The notes under the pieces are model-generated. The model ran no database searches and was not told the origin of the DNA. It saw only the letters and a list, made by a program, of their open reading frames with translations. Below, piece after piece: positions 25,663 through 38,558 of a DNA stretch of 64,000 nt. This stretch comes from Apiospora phragmitis (taxonomy: Eukaryota; Ascomycota; Sordariomycetes; Amphisphaeriales; Apiosporaceae). The stretch covers positions 1,674,001 through 1,738,000 of the forward strand of contig JAQQWL010000007.1 in NCBI GenBank assembly GCA_038363925.1. Reading direction: 5' to 3'. The position numbers were made by a program, and so were the translations under genes. Numbering within the stretch: the first letter of the stretch is position 1; every line of letters begins with the position of its first letter.

Positions 25663-27020
25663 TTAGTGCGCCTCCACCGCCGTAGTCGTAGCATTATTAG
25701 TCGCATTTGATTGAGCCCGAGATGCTGCCCCATCAGCCCCTTTCCCCACAACACCCGCGTCCTCGTCCTTATTCTCCCGAGCCTCCCTAGCCTGCTGCTC
25801 CCGGATATCCCGCAAAATGTCCGGGTACCACCGCTCGCCCACGTCGGGGTGGCTCTTGACGCGGTTCCGCAGCGTCGCCTCCCCGAGGGTCTTGGCGACG
25901 CCACCGCCTCGAAACGTGAACTCGACGTCGTCCAGCCTGATGCCGCCGCAGCCACTGTTCGCCTCGAACACTTTCCGCCGCTGGTCCCGGACGTCCTGCG
26001 GCACCGTCCCCATGCCGACGCCCTCGAGGTCCGCGAACGTCGCGTCGCTCCGCACCCCCTGGAAGAAGGGGATGCTGTAGCGCCCCTCGCCCGCGGCGGG
26101 AGACAGCACCCGGTGCGTTGTCGAGCAGCACACGCCCTGCGTTAGGGCCTCGAGCCCTTGCCCGATGGCGACGACGAGCGTGCCGTCGAGGGGCGGGCAG
26201 TCGATCCACTGGCCGCGCATGTTCTGCACCTGCAGGCCGCGGTGCGCGCTCGCCTGCAGCAGGTACGACGTCAACATGGAGTCCTTGTGGGGGCCGACGC
26301 CCTGGCCTTCCTTCAGGCCCAGCTCCGCGACGTCCGGGTACTTGACGATCTTCAGCTTGTGCTGCTGGTCGACGGCGCCCGGCCCGTCGAAGTACTTGTC
26401 GAAGGCGTCGGGCGGCAGCCCCACGGCCTCGGCGATGAGCGACGTGAACTGCACGCTCACGGAGCCCATGCGGGCCATGTACTCGGCGAAGACGGGGCGG
26501 AAGTCCGGCAGCACGGACGCCGACGGCCACTGGTTCGGCGCCAGCAGGTTATGGTGGCGTGGGGCGTCCGGGCCCGGTACCGGGTGCTCCGTCGACAGGT
26601 CGATCTGCTCGCGGTGGTCGGTCTGGCCCGCCGTAATCTCGCCGAGAGCTGCGAGTAGCCCAGGAACGAGGGGGCGTTCTTCATCTCGATCTTCAGTCTG
26701 TGTGTGCGTGGTGGTAAGTGAACGTTGTGCGTTGAATGGAATAGAGAGAGAACACATTGAAAGTCGCCCAGGCTAGGTGCAAAAAATAAAAGGGGCAAAA
26801 TATGTCTTACGGCTACTTACTTCTCCTCTGCTGGGATGTCGAAGAACGCCCTGCCCTCCTTGATGACCCTGGCAAAGAGCTCGTCGGAGATGCCGACATT
26901 CTTCAGATACAAGAAGCCCACCTCCATCAGAGCGTGACGCAAGTCGGCCAAGAAGCCCGGCTTGGTTGCAGGGTCCCTCGCGAGGGCCAGGTCTAAGATT
27001 GGGATTTCGGTAAACGACAT
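25663..27020 (-). CDS. 2-oxoglutarate/Fe(II)-dependent dioxygenase, isopenicillin-N-synthase-like
   Basis: Non-haem iron oxygenase, about 411 residues, exons 27020-26821 and 26697-25663. The N-terminal DIOX_N part reads MSFTEIPILDLALARD through GFLYLKNVGISDELFARVI and FFDIPAEEK. The core has GPHKDSMLTSYLLQ, whose H-x-D gives two iron ligands, THRV with the distal His, and RYSIPFF with the Arg-x-Ser that binds 2-oxoglutarate. The sequence is therefore catalytically complete. A base seems missing near 26645-26652, between FLGYSQL and GEITAGQTDHREQ; the summed exon length is also off by one, which agrees. The C-terminal tail of about 60 residues is Ala/Asn/Gln-rich. The substrate cannot be inferred, and no biosynthetic neighbours are present. 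Confidence 0.88.
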
Positions 27021-27797
27021 TGTTTTATTGATTCAAAGGCTCAGACAGGTGTAGCAAAGTGATGAGATGGTCTTGTACTGTTGCTTTGCTTCAAGCTGGG
27101 TATAACACCATGACCAGAACCGAAATAAGGCTCTCGAACTCTTATATGGTTTCCAGTAAGATGAGTTCTAGAGCAGTGTAATGAAAAAAAGAAACAAGAT
27201 AGATGAGAAGATTGTTAAGTTTTGAATTGTCACTGCTATGAAGAGCAAAGCTTCGCGGAGCTGCACTCCTCATGCCACTTTCAAATGGCGTAATTGCTAA
27301 CATCGGGCCTCCGGCTCGAACCACTACCCCACAGAACAACTATCAACGCCGATTTTGACCAATCAACATAACCCAAACTCGCTGGAGAAAGGGCTTATAG
27401 CCGAGCATACTGTTACAGCTTGTGTCCCTTCGAGCGACCAAGGCCCGTCCCTCCTGGATAAGATGCTCGATACACACCTTTGGTTTTACTGTAACTTTGG
27501 CTAGTGCGAAAGTCCACCTTTCTTACGCCTCGCACCCGCACCTGAGCGTGAGAGGATGGTGCTTGAATCCTTGGCGCAAAGCGGAGGCATGCAGTGTATA
27601 TGCCGTGAATTAGGGGTGCTTCCGGCCGCGGAGAATACGTGCACCGTACCATCGAACCGTCTCCTGGCACTGTTGCTCTTAGGTCTTGACAGGACTCTCG
27701 GGCGACTCATGTCCAGGAACAGAATGCACGCAGCCCACAGCCTCGCAGGACGGCAATAGCGACCACTATGCGCCAGTTCTTGGGAACGTGTGTATAA
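27021..27797. other. intergenic
   Basis: Promoter of the dioxygenase and the 3' region of UTP17. No gene is supported; ORFs between 27410 and 27760 lack any recognisable feature. Confidence 0.5.
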
Positions 27798-30700
27798 CTA
27801 AGAAGCATTGACATTCCGTTTCGTTGAGAACAACTTGGCCACCTCGTAGAACATATCCTCGACAGGAGGCATAGCATATACGGGTGCAGAATCAAGTAAT
27901 TCCGCGAGCTTCTGGGCGGCACAACCACGGGATAAGCATCACTCATGTCTGCGTCTTCCTGGGGCCCATCCAGTTCCATCTCATCATCGCTTGCCTCTTC
28001 GGCGTCATTGAACAGGGCAAGTGGCTTCGAATCAGTCGGCTGCGCCGTCTCTTCCACTTTGTCCAAGTCGATGTCTGCAAGCGGTTGGGCAAGCGTTACA
28101 GACCCAGTTTGACTGCGCTGACTGACGGACCATATTTGAGCGGCAGCGTCGAGAACGACGAAACCAGTCGAACCAGGTGCCGTCATTAACGACACAATCG
28201 GGTATGAGAATTTCGCCAGTGTTTCCGGCTCGCTCTGATCGAGACCGAATGTGGCCAACTCCGAACGGATCGTCCCATGCTTGCCGGGCCTCGACATCGC
28301 AACAGCAAACTTTTCTGAAGCGTAGTCAACAGCAAGTTGGGGGATCAACAGAGTGGATTTTGCAGAGCCATCATCCAGGCTAAGTCGTATGCCATAACTC
28401 AACTCATCCAGAACAACGTTGTACACGACCAGATCATCGCTAAGCACAATCAGCTGGGATGACAAGATTCTCTACGGCATGGATATCCCCTCGGCTGAAT
28501 CCATCCATGGAATCCATCACACGCCCTGATCCTGTATCGATCAGGTAGACTGCGGAGTCTGCACCGTTCCGGAAAGCACACGCCACAGTAGACCCATCTA
28601 ATGAGAATGATAGAGCTCCACTCCGCGTTGAAGAGTCCTGGGGGAAATTCGTAGTAATGCCAACAGGCTTCGTCTCATGCAGATGGACTGTATGAATGCA
28701 AGTCCATTGCTCTAATTGCCGGCCGGCCTGGTTCTTGAGGACGAGACCATCACGCTCTCGGACCACGGGCTGCCAAAACCTTACGACGCCATCTTCACCC
28801 AGAGTGGCGAATCGGTGCGAGCTTGGATCGGCCGACAGGTCGAGGATGTGCTCACTTCGTCCTGTGTAGTGCGGCCCGTTAATACGAGAAACGAGTTCAA
28901 ACCCGCTATCTTCCTTCCCGGGCATCCAAAACTTGAGATGTACCTCCCGTCGTTCTGCGGATGCTGCATCGAGCACCGAGACATCTCTAGACGGTGGGAG
29001 CCATTCGTCAACGGTAGCAAGCCACTTGCCGTCGAAAGAGGACTCGAGGTGGGTAACCCGAGGCTCGGTAAGGGGCTGGCCCTTGGGTGTTATGTTTACG
29101 TCTGTGGGATGAGTTCTAGTCAACGGCTGCTTTGCAATTCCTTGTACTGTGCTCATCTCCACCGTTTGTAGCATGGGTATCGAGGTAGGGGCTCCAGTGT
29201 CGACAATCTGTTGGCCGTTCGCTACACCTAGAAGTAGGTGGCTTGGGTGAGCTGGATCGATCGTCGCAGGTATCCTCATGAATTCAGATCGAAGCCTCTG
29301 GTTGCCGATGCGAGTAACAATATTGTCTTTAGAGGGGGGCGGTGGGGTGACAAGAGTCTGGATCCCAGACACGTAGGTAATCGGCTTCATCTCCGCGGTG
29401 GAAAGGACCATGGTAGAGTTGTCATCCAAATGAACAACGTACGATGATCCCTTGGTCGAAACCACGATATTTTCGATAGATCCCGCCAAATGGGGCAGGG
29501 GGTCCTTCTTGTTCGTATCGAGCTGCCACTGAATAAGAACCGATTCGGAACCACCAGAAATAATGTAGTTTCCTAGGATACCCAGTTAGAATTGTAGAAG
29601 CCACACTGTTGTAAGGGACTCACCATCACGCGACCACTTCACGGCATGCACTGCCTTTCGATGCCAGTGGAGTCTTCGCGGCTGAAGCGACTTCGTGATG
29701 TTTGCGGCTTTGTGAAGCAACCGCAGTTGGGGTAGGATATCGTTGTAGTAGAAGATTCCTCCACGAGCACAACCAACTACCACATCAAGGACAAGCTGAT
29801 CGCCCATCTCAACTTGTGATTGTTTCGTCAAATGAACACGCTGCGCAACCCGTAGATCTAAGCAGGTGATGTCATCGCTGCAGTCCATAATGAACACCTC
29901 GTACCAAAGCTCCGAGAAAGGTGCCCCGGGGGCGAGTTCAGAGTACCGATAATGATATCCTTCCCTGACGAAGCAGCCAAGAATTGGCCATCCCACAGGA
30001 ACCTCAAATTTTGTATCGGTCCCGTCCTGTCCACGACTGTCTTGGTAGCCTTCAGTTGGAGGCCCTCAACGTCACAAGCCAGAACATGCCACTTGTCTTC
30101 CATAGCCATAGAAACTAGGAGGACGTCCTGGGCATTGCTCCCGACTTGAGTAACATCTACCTCAAGATCTGAAAGGAGATCGCACTCCAGCTTGAGGCAG
30201 GCATTGGAGCCACTGCCGGTCGTCCAGTCTATTTTCCAGATACGGCCTGCGGATGAAGCGACCCATAGCATGTTCGGGGAGGTTCGCGACAGGCACATGG
30301 CGACAATGCTCTCATCTTCATTCGATTTTGTCGTGACTTTAATAGGGATTTTCCGGAGCAGCAGGGAATCGGCTGTGTTGTAGACTTGGATAGAGCCACT
30401 GTAGGCTAGGACGAGATGTCTGAATAGAAGGGTCAGTCGAGCCTATAGAGGTACGGGAGGGAAGAACCCACTGTTCGTCCTCTGTCAAAATGGCATCGAT
30501 ATCGAGCATTCTCCCACCAATGGGTTGCGAAACCTTCCATGCGTCCGCCAATGGCCCCTCGCCTAGCTTCTTCTCGGCCTTGTTCTTTCGGTGCGAACCG
30601 TGTCGGGCAGGAAGTCCAGCCTCGGCCTTTGTAGGCGTTTGTACCGAAGAAGTTCCATTGCGGAGGGCATCCTTATGCTTCAATTTCGATTTCTTGGGTG

Positions 30701-30852
30701 TTGATTTGCCGAAGTCATTGGCTTCCCGCTTTCTCTTGATCGCCGCCAAGGACTCGTCCTGCGTAGAACAGGATGTTAGTTATTTGGAATAGACGTCTTG
30801 AGTCCACGAGTTGAGAGGCATGCGAACATACCTCGAGTATTATGGGCGCCAT
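27798..30852 (-). CDS. utp17: UTP17/NAN1 (WDR75-like) U3 snoRNP WD-repeat protein
   Basis: Component of the t-UTP subcomplex of the small-subunit processome, needed for rDNA transcription and 18S pre-rRNA processing in the nucleolus. Four exons: 30852-30832, 30758-30472, 30419-29624 and 29572-27798, about 960 residues. It begins MAPIILE, then a basic nuclear stretch (KRKREANDFGKSTPKKSKLK). WD-type repeats follow, for example AVKWSRDGNYIISGGSESVL, LDLSADPSSHRFATLGEDG and ALSFSLDGSTVACAF. The end is an acidic region (EEASDDEMELDGPQEDAD) and a conserved tail with APVYAMPPVEDMFYEVAKLF. Three one-base shifts are needed: near 29930 (G run), 28462 and 27917 (C run). All restore continuous family sequence, and in yeast the gene is essential, so they are best read as assembly errors. 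Confidence 0.87.
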
Positions 30853-31485
30853 TGTGGGAACGGCGAGATGAGAGAGGCTTGCTATTTACAAGGCCGTTTA
30901 AATGCACGATCTTGTCTCCTTCAGAGTGCAGGCCGTAAAACATTTCAGAAAAATAACTGGAGTCAGGTCGGCGATAAGCTTATCGCGTAGCACAGGGCGG
31001 AAGAGGTGGGGCAGGTGCATCTGCAACTAGGTAGGTTACTCCGTAGGGGACAGGACATTGAATGGTTCAATAATCAGCGGGCGATGTGCAAATAAAATAC
31101 TATATACAGTCTTTCATGTTGCAAATTTCGATATTGAAAATACTAATAGTGATACCTAATACGAGTATTCACCAAGTATCAAACTTGCACGATCGTAGAC
31201 CTTTGAAATGGACTGCCTGCATCTGGTGTCTGGTGAAGTAAGAAGCTGAAGAAATGCTTAGGTAAGGGAGGACCCAGCAAAAAGTTGATTGGCTTTGCTT
31301 ATCTTATCCTTGCCTGGTCGCGGTTGTTCAGTGCCAATGCATGAGCCAAAGTTTTATCCGTGAGTCGTCGCATCCTTGAAGAAAGACTTGGGCTTCTTTG
31401 TACGGCAGATCACGCGACACATCCCAACCTCGCGCCTTCCACCCAACGTATCGCAACCAGATTCCATCAATTCCAAATCGTCAAA
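30853..31485. promoter_or_regulatory. bidirectional promoter of UTP17 and RPB10
   Basis: About 630 bp between divergent starts. The two products serve ribosome production: RPB10 is shared by RNA polymerases I, II and III, and UTP17 couples rDNA transcription to processing. Shared regulation is therefore plausible but is inference. The region contains the palindrome described at 30971-30986. Confidence 0.5.
30971..30986. promoter_or_regulatory. perfect palindrome with paired GATA sites
   Basis: Sixteen-base perfect palindrome centred on AAGCTT, carrying GATAAG and its mirror CTTATC. It lies about 120 bp upstream of the UTP17 start. GATAAG is the core bound by fungal GATA factors, so a regulatory role is possible but unproven. 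Confidence 0.35.
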
Positions 31486-31872
31486 ATGATTATTCCCATT
31501 CGTTGTTTCTCTTGTGGCAAGGTCACGGGCGACCTGTGGGAGCGCTATCTGAAGCTCATCGATGAGGGCACCCCTGATGGGTAGGTCAAACGGGCACTCT
31601 ATCTACTCAGCCATTTGCTAACAAGCCACGACAGTGATGCCATGGACCAGCTTGGCCTGAAGCGATACTGCTGCCGCCGCATGATCATGACCCACGTCGA
31701 CCTGATCGAGAAACTGCTCAAGTATGCGCTTGTCCTGTCCATTAACATGAATCGATACAACTGGATTCCTGGGAAGGATGTCCTTGGTAAAACAATAGGT
31801 GCTGACATTCCTCTAAACAGATACACTCCCGATGGCCGAAACGAGAAGAAGATCCAGCTTGCTCAAGTTTAA
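31486..31872 (+). CDS. rpb10: RNA polymerase I/II/III subunit RPB10 (ABC10-beta)
   Basis: Small zinc-binding subunit shared by all three nuclear RNA polymerases. Three exons (31486-31580, 31635-31721, 31821-31872) join in phase to 77 residues, close to the 70 of yeast. The start [20 protein letters not shown] is nearly invariant in the family. The zinc ligands are CFSC near the N-terminus and the adjacent Cys pair in RYCCRRM, all present. It continues [19 protein letters not shown]. Introns start GTAGGT and GTATGC and end ACAG and AACAG. The ATG at 31486 is chosen because it is the family start; an upstream in-frame ATG at 31360 would add 42 unrelated residues. No frame break. Confidence 0.97.
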
Positions 31873-34800
31873 GCGACTCATGGGGGCTCAACCTAAACGA
31901 AACGAAAATATTGCCTGCTTGCAGGTACTCTGCATTAATAGGCGTTCGGTCAAGCGATTTGCATTGTGGTCTTAAGGATTTTGGGTAGACAGAAAATGGC
32001 AGACACATCCTCTCGAGTTACGAAATAGATGCGGTACCTGCGAAACCCTTCAACGTCAGGGTCTATCTTGAAGACTGGATGTTTACTCCGCATCAAAGAC
32101 CTCCTTGGGGGCTTCACTTCAACCGCTCGGAAGACTGAGGTCGAAGGAAGGGCCAGTCGTAGCCACAATCCCTGGCCCCTTAACCTTAATTGCGGTTGTG
32201 GTAGAGGTGGTTTCTCATAGCCGGCCCATTGCGTGGAAACAGGGATGAATCGAAAACACAATGATCTATGACCACTAGGTCGCAGGAATGGTCGATGATG
32301 CTGCCGTCATGTGACTGGTATCTGGAGCGAGGAGTGCGTTAACCTTGCCACACACGTCTTTTGTGTTACAGTTTCACGCGGTATATCCCCTGAGTGCCGT
32401 GTTTTCACCGCCTCTTGTTCACGGGTGTGTTGTCTAGAATTGTGGTCGGTACCAAACGTCTGGGTCGGACAGATTTATGCGATGAGAGTAGGTACTATGG
32501 AAGGGCCAGACTGAAGGGCGGAACTCGTTGCTGCTTTTACAAGCGGATGTATTACAATCCTGGCAACAGTCTTACAGTCTTGCAGGCGTTGTAAAAGTAG
32601 CAATGTTGGATATGTCAATGGTGAGCTGGGCCGAACTCTCGCACTCGAATAGTAGTTCTCCGTACGCAACTGGAAAATGTACCGTCACAGTAGTATGTGA
32701 TCGGCGTAGTTCAACGGAGGCGGCCTCTTTTGGTTTGTAACGCATAATCACCACCTTGATCCAACTCGTTGCGGGACCCCACCATCATAGAAGCCAAAAA
32801 AAGATACTACTGATGATCCTCCCTTTGTCTTCGGAGAATTTTGTGGCATATCATGTGTTTTGCCGCGATGCGTATCTGCATTGGAGGATGCCGTTGCGAC
32901 ACTGTCAGGGTATGAAGAATCTTTCTCATAGGCTCGGAAGCGTCGCTTACCAACAGATAGATGCCACATGCATGGCTGACAACACTATCAGAGTCCCAGG
33001 GGGGCGAGTTGTTGTTAGTTCCAACACACATACAAGCGTGCTATCCTGGCGGCCAACTCGGAGCTAGTCGTGAAAAAAGAGCGGTTCAGTCATACAGCCC
33101 GCTGGCTCTAATAGGACACACGCCCCGAGATGCGGCGCATTTGCCTTGTTGGCGACGTAGCACGGCGCCTATGCACGTCTGAGGAGCGGAGGCACGCCTT
33201 TCGCAGCTAGTCGTTCTGGAAGAATACCCCAGCCCGCGTCAGAAGCCCCAGGAGGGCCCAGTGTCCATGTTCATCAATACTTTGCCAAATGACCCCATCA
33301 AAGCTAATGAGAGAAAAGCAAACATCTATTCTAAACCAACAGGTTGCCAAGCCAGTCAAGGCATATTGCGGTTGATGAATCCGTCCAGATTCTGTCCGGA
33401 TTAGAGTAGTCTTAGAAGGGATATGCGCAACCACCATCTTGAGAAGAAAAGAAAGAAAGAAAAGAAGTTCCATGCTAGTTGCTAGCTTTCCAATTGCCCC
33501 CAACTCAATCAGGTTGCAAGATTGCAATTGCCGTCCTCAGCCTTACTGAAGCATTCAAAGCTTGGGCGGCTTCTCGAGCCTGAGTGGTTGATTGAGAGAC
33601 ATGGAGCTCCCGGCCACCGTTTGTCGGTGAGTCCAAATCAGCTCATGCCTACCCCTCCAGCTTGTCCTTTGTCAGCTCTAACATCATCTTCGATAGCCAA
33701 TGGACGTCCTGCGGCCTGCTCTTGGCGTTGGGTGGGACAACTTAATCGGCAACGAATAGTTCGTTGGGTGTCTTTTCCATAGGCACTAAGCTGGGGGCGA
33801 GGGGCGAGGGGCAGACCTTGCTACTACGTTATACTATCAGCATGAAGAATAACAGTCACAACGTTTCTCAATCAAGATGCTATACCGTACGAGATAATGC
33901 TAGCTATCTCACCTCACCTTGCATTTGTGCTTCAGCTTTTTCTGGATTGGCTATAGCCGAGCCGGGAGGGTGCCGTACTTCCATTGATAGGACGTATTTT
34001 GAGGCATTCGGCAATCGCATAGCGTGACCCCATATTCTTCACTTGCTACCAACACAAGTACATGGCCCACCATGGATTGCTCATAGTGTTTGAAGATTGC
34101 TTCTTCCCCCCTATCTCGGGACGTGTACGGAGTACCACCATATGTAATTACAGATTTCAATAGATTATTTCTTCTTTCTTCGGGTGGCGCTCGTGGCTGC
34201 TCAAGTTGTCGCAGTTGCGGCTTGAACAAGGATCCTTTTTGACTGTCCCGCAGGCGGCGCGCTAAGACTATGGCCAGTTTCTAAAATAGGCCGGAAGCTC
34301 TTACCAGATCTTCGGATGCTGTGAAATTGGGGGTGATGAGAGGAACTCGCTCACTCCAATTCCGCCCGGCAGCCGGTCTTATCGAGAGGCATCCCACCAG
34401 AAGACACACATTTGTACGGCTGCCACCTGCAGCTTCTTCTGTTCTGGATTTCCAGCGTTCCCTTGCTGTTTTGCTGCTTCGGCAGGAGTCATATTAGCGG
34501 AAATTGCACGGCCAAGGCAAGGGCGCAGGTATGTATAATAAGCTTGAATCCGATATAAATCTCCTACGGACAGGGGGGCCCAAAACCTTATGTTGAACGA
34601 CGTCAAACCCATCTATTGTGATCTTTCAGGTTGAACATACAAACATGAGGGAGTGTTCAAGGCCGGCGAAATGGATCCTTACGAGCCGGGCATAACCGTT
34701 GCAATCGGTTCGTGCCACCGCTTTAGGGAACGGGATGGTGTACTCGGGACGCGCATCCCCCAGCAACAACAGTGCTATCATGGCATATAGCCATTGGCCC

Positions 34801-36052
34801 TTTCGCGGATGATTGTACGTACATGCAATCAACCCTGAAACATTTCTGCCCCGGCAGGCTGGTTAGCAGGGCACCAAGGGCTAACTCGCATGGCCAGCGT
34901 CCAGATTTCAAGAGCCCAAATCCGGGACCAGGGTCATGTATGGGAATCCATGCGTGTGACTCGCCGGTTGAAGCGAGCCACAGCTACTAAGCGCCGAGGC
35001 CCTGTCCACTCCATGCAGCTCATCCACTCAAGGCCCTCGCCCATCCTCCGTCAGAATCTACGAATCTACCTGCTGCTTCCTGACTGGCCCGACCTGCTGA
35101 TTGAATGTTGCGCCCAAGGACAGTATGCATCTGCAAGCTCGTGAGCGACTGCACCGGATCATCTCTGGTTTCTGAAAATCTCGGAAGTTCCAAGTAAACT
35201 ATTCCCTACTACAATCCTACGGGAAGCGACCACTCATCAGGTGTCTCGACTTTTCTTTGGCCCAGGCAAAGCTCTCGCAGGTCGATTGATTCTCTGCTTG
35301 CTGTGTGTTAGTTCGGAGCTCAAGCACCCCGGAGGGAAGCGGCCAACAACCATCCATACACTTCACGACCTGCTATCACGTCAGCTATACAGGCGCTGTC
35401 ATCGGCCACAAGGAGCAATCCCAATAGCGCACACGCAACTCCCGTCAGACTTCCACTCCGCATGCTGCTGTGGATATCCTACTGGGTGGAGCAACACCTT
35501 ATGACCCCTCCTTGAACCCCGTCACGATTGAACAGCTAGTTGTAAGTTGCCTTGCTGCCTGCTTTTCCTTGAGCGCGCCTACCGGGAGGAACCCGGGACC
35601 ATAGCTCGACCAAGTTGACTATAGAGTTGCGCATCCTCCATACTAGCTGAGCCAACCGGCCCGAAATAAGTCCTAGGCACTGACTGCGACATAGGCTGAC
35701 TCGACTTCTTCCGCCCAACTAGAGCTATCCGGACCGTGGTCAGATGCCATAGCTTTAACTAATACACATCCCGTCACCCCGCCATCAGTCTACCCACCGT
35801 CTCCGTCCACCAAGCTTCCCAGGACCTTCTCTTTGCACGACCGCCTGCCCAGACCAAGCGCAAGGCATAGCCGATGACCTTGCCCGACGGTCGTCATCCA
35901 GCAACGGCTTAGATATAAGCGCGCTATATGGGGCTCTCGGCCATCTCTTTGGTTTAAAGAGACGCGATCCGCTCGGAATCAGGTGGCTTATACGTTGGCT
36001 TTAATAAGGTCGGCCTAGCAGCCGGCCTAGCCCACCAAGCTCGGGGACAGCC
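31873..36052. other. gene-poor interval with tRNA-like relic
   Basis: About 4.2 kb without a supportable gene. Open frames at 31950-32261 and 34379-34612 (both minus) have no recognisable domain. A tRNA-like sequence lies at 35579-35662. The last part should contain the promoter of the gene at 36053. Confidence 0.5.
35579..35662 (-). repeat. tRNA-derived relic (SINE-like candidate)
   Basis: Read on the minus strand, ggttggctcagctagta resembles the D-arm/A box of a tRNA, and cccgggttcctcccgg resembles a T-arm that lacks two to three loop bases. The acceptor ends do not pair and no anticodon arm is clear, so it is not a working tRNA. A tRNA-derived SINE head is one possibility. Confidence 0.3.
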
Positions 36053-38558
36053 ATGGCTCTCGAGGCTCCGTTGAAATCAACGACTGGAAATATGTTAGCT
36101 GCGTTCTCGCCTCATACCGAGTATTCTGTTTCCTCGCCTGAGTCGCCCGCTCTTCACTCACACTACCACACAATGTACGTTATCAGAGCTGCGGTTACAG
36201 CCTGCCAGTTGCTGATACAACTTTAATTAGGTCGTCTGTCGGTTCTGTCGAGTCAAACTCCCTCCGCCCCTCCTCCATTGCCCGCGCTTCTTCCGTTAAC
36301 AACCACTTGATGAGTCCCAGCGATATCGTGGGTCCCTCCCCGGTAACATCAGTGGGGACTGAAGTCACCGAAATAGAAGATGAGGCATCTGACGATGCTA
36401 AGCTTGAGTCAGCATCGGAGCACTCTGAGCCGCAACAACCTCAGGTAAGGTCCTTGCCGGTACTATTTACTTTTCATCGTGTCAGTGGCTAACTTTAGCA
36501 GCTCTTGATGTTGCGAACTAATATAACAGACCAAGTTCGGCAGTCTCTAAGTGAAGAGGCTGTCTCGGTTATACATGCTCCTGAGAGCTTTCAGAGCTGG
36601 GTCAGTACTTGCAAGGCGAGGTAGTGAGTCGGTCGCTAACTACAAGATCCAGGCATCCTCTGATACAACTGTTCCACACACCGATGCGGCTCAGGGTAAA
36701 CCATCACCTAATAATTCATCGCCGAAGAACCCATCGCCTAAGAATTCACCAAAACCCGAGAATATCAATGTTTCACCACTGAATTACCAGTCTTCGAAGG
36801 TACGGACCTGTCTCACCTAATACGTATGATGTACTAATGTTGAGATAGGCAAAATCCCCGGGCTTACCCACACCACCGCCCATCTCGACAGATGTCAGAC
36901 CTGCGAGGTTCAGTCTGGAGAGCGCCACTCCTAGAGCCCAGAACCTTCAAGAGGTGCAGAGTTCCCTAAGCGATGCGTCTAGGATTCGTTCAAATAGCAC
37001 CAGCAGTCTCGAGCGTAGGTCAATAGTATTGCTTCTCCGGTACGTTAAATACTTACTCGTGAAGCAGTCATTCCGGAGTCGAGAGAGTCGGAGACCGAGG
37101 CTGACTATGAGGACGAGTTTGTCACACCCAGTGGGGATGAGGATATGGATATCAGGTCGCTTAAGACGGCTCTAGCAGAATGTTGGACACTGTGCAACAC
37201 CTTGGCTACTCTCAGCACCCACCATCGCGAACGAGTCTTTATCACTTCTGGGACCCCAGACGATCATGAGAGAGCGTGGAAATGCTGCTGGAAACTTTGC
37301 CAACGCCTTTATGACAACCGGGACGAGGACGATACTTCTTTCAACGTTAGAGTCAATCTTGACCTTTGTCGGGATTTTTGTCAAGCCCTTTTCGATGTGA
37401 GACAACGAAAGGACGAAACGGCAGATTCAGTATTGCGCGTGAGCTTCGAGCTCAACAACCAGTATGTTGAATAATTTCCCCCTCGAATCGACCACGAAGG
37501 AACAGGCTAACAACATCACTAGTCTCTACAGCGCTCAGGATTATCGCAACTTACCAGAGGCGTTCCGTGAAAGGACTTTGGACTTTTATATCACGCTATG
37601 TCACCGACTCATGAAACAACGCAACGAGCTTGCTGAGGAAACTGACTCGCTGCTCCGCGCTTGTTGGTCGCTTGCAGAAATGTTATTTAGCATACGGCAG
37701 AATAAGAGAGATGGAAAGGTGCCAGATGAGGAATTGCTGGGCTCGGCCGTCCAAGCATGCTGGGAATTGTGTGACATATTCAGAGAAGGCTGGACACAAA
37801 TACGGCCGGATAGGGGTACCCCAAGGCCAAGCCAAACCAACTTCTTCAACTACCAACCGACCAGCGACCGCGAACAAGATGGAAGGGCAAGTCGGACATC
37901 AAATCGGTCCAAGCGAGAGAGCTTAAAGAGTGCGCCCCAGGACAAACCCAGGAAACCTCCTCCAGTGCCTGAAACGCCGGTGACGGAATTCGAAGATACA
38001 CCCATCTCCCCTGACCAGTCACCACAAGTTCCGAACATTATGGTGTTCGGTACAGAGAACAGCCGTAGTGGCGGGCGGTGGTCCAGCAGTGCGTCTAATC
38101 TGTCAAGCTACTCCCAGGGTAGTCAGAGGACTTCTAGTACCGCGACCACGGCGACAACAGCAGAAGATGTCAATATTTCACGACTTAAAATGCTGATTGT
38201 GAAGGCAGCGATGAACGTGGGCTTCTCTCGGGACGACGGGGCCAAGGGCCACAATCCAGCTGCTTCGCTACAAGGTTTCGTAAAGTCGTTGCCGACTGGC
38301 TCGTTTGGGTCTTTACCAACCCATACCACACTGTTGCAAAATTACAAAAATCTGGTGGTCGCCGACTCCTCATTCCGACAAGCATCAACATTGCCATCCA
38401 AAGGGAAACGAGTGACCGCCAACGATATGGCGAAGAGTATAGCCTGGATGATCCATCGCTCTGGCCAATACAGTTTTCTGAGGGAGCTGTTCAAACTTGT
38501 CTTCGGTTTTCCGATGGACGAGGCTGAAACGAGAAAGAGTGTTAGTATATCGGTCTAG
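36053..38558 (+). CDS. conserved fungal Ser/Pro-rich protein (possible DUF7624 family)
   Basis: Seven exons (36053-36174, 36231-36444, 36502-36600, 36653-36799, 36849-37014, 37068-37461, 37523-38558) join in phase to 725 residues without any frame break. The first 300 residues are Ser/Pro-rich and probably disordered (PSPNNSSPKNPSPKNSPKPE). A helical conserved domain follows: RSLKTALAECWTLCNTLATL, WKCCWKLCQRLYDNRDEDDT, FYITLCHRLMKQRNELAEET and LLRACWSLAEMLFSIRQNKR. These repeated Trp/Cys/Leu helices look like an internal duplication. A Pro/Ser linker and a C-terminal globular block (MLIVKAAMNVGFSRDDG to FLRELFKLVFGFPMDEAET) end the protein. I place it in the DUF7624-type group from memory; function is unknown. 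Confidence 0.82.

Noticed and set aside
26158..26776. Plus-strand ORFs of 166 and 203 codons
   Set aside because: Antisense shadows of the dioxygenase core, caused by high GC content.
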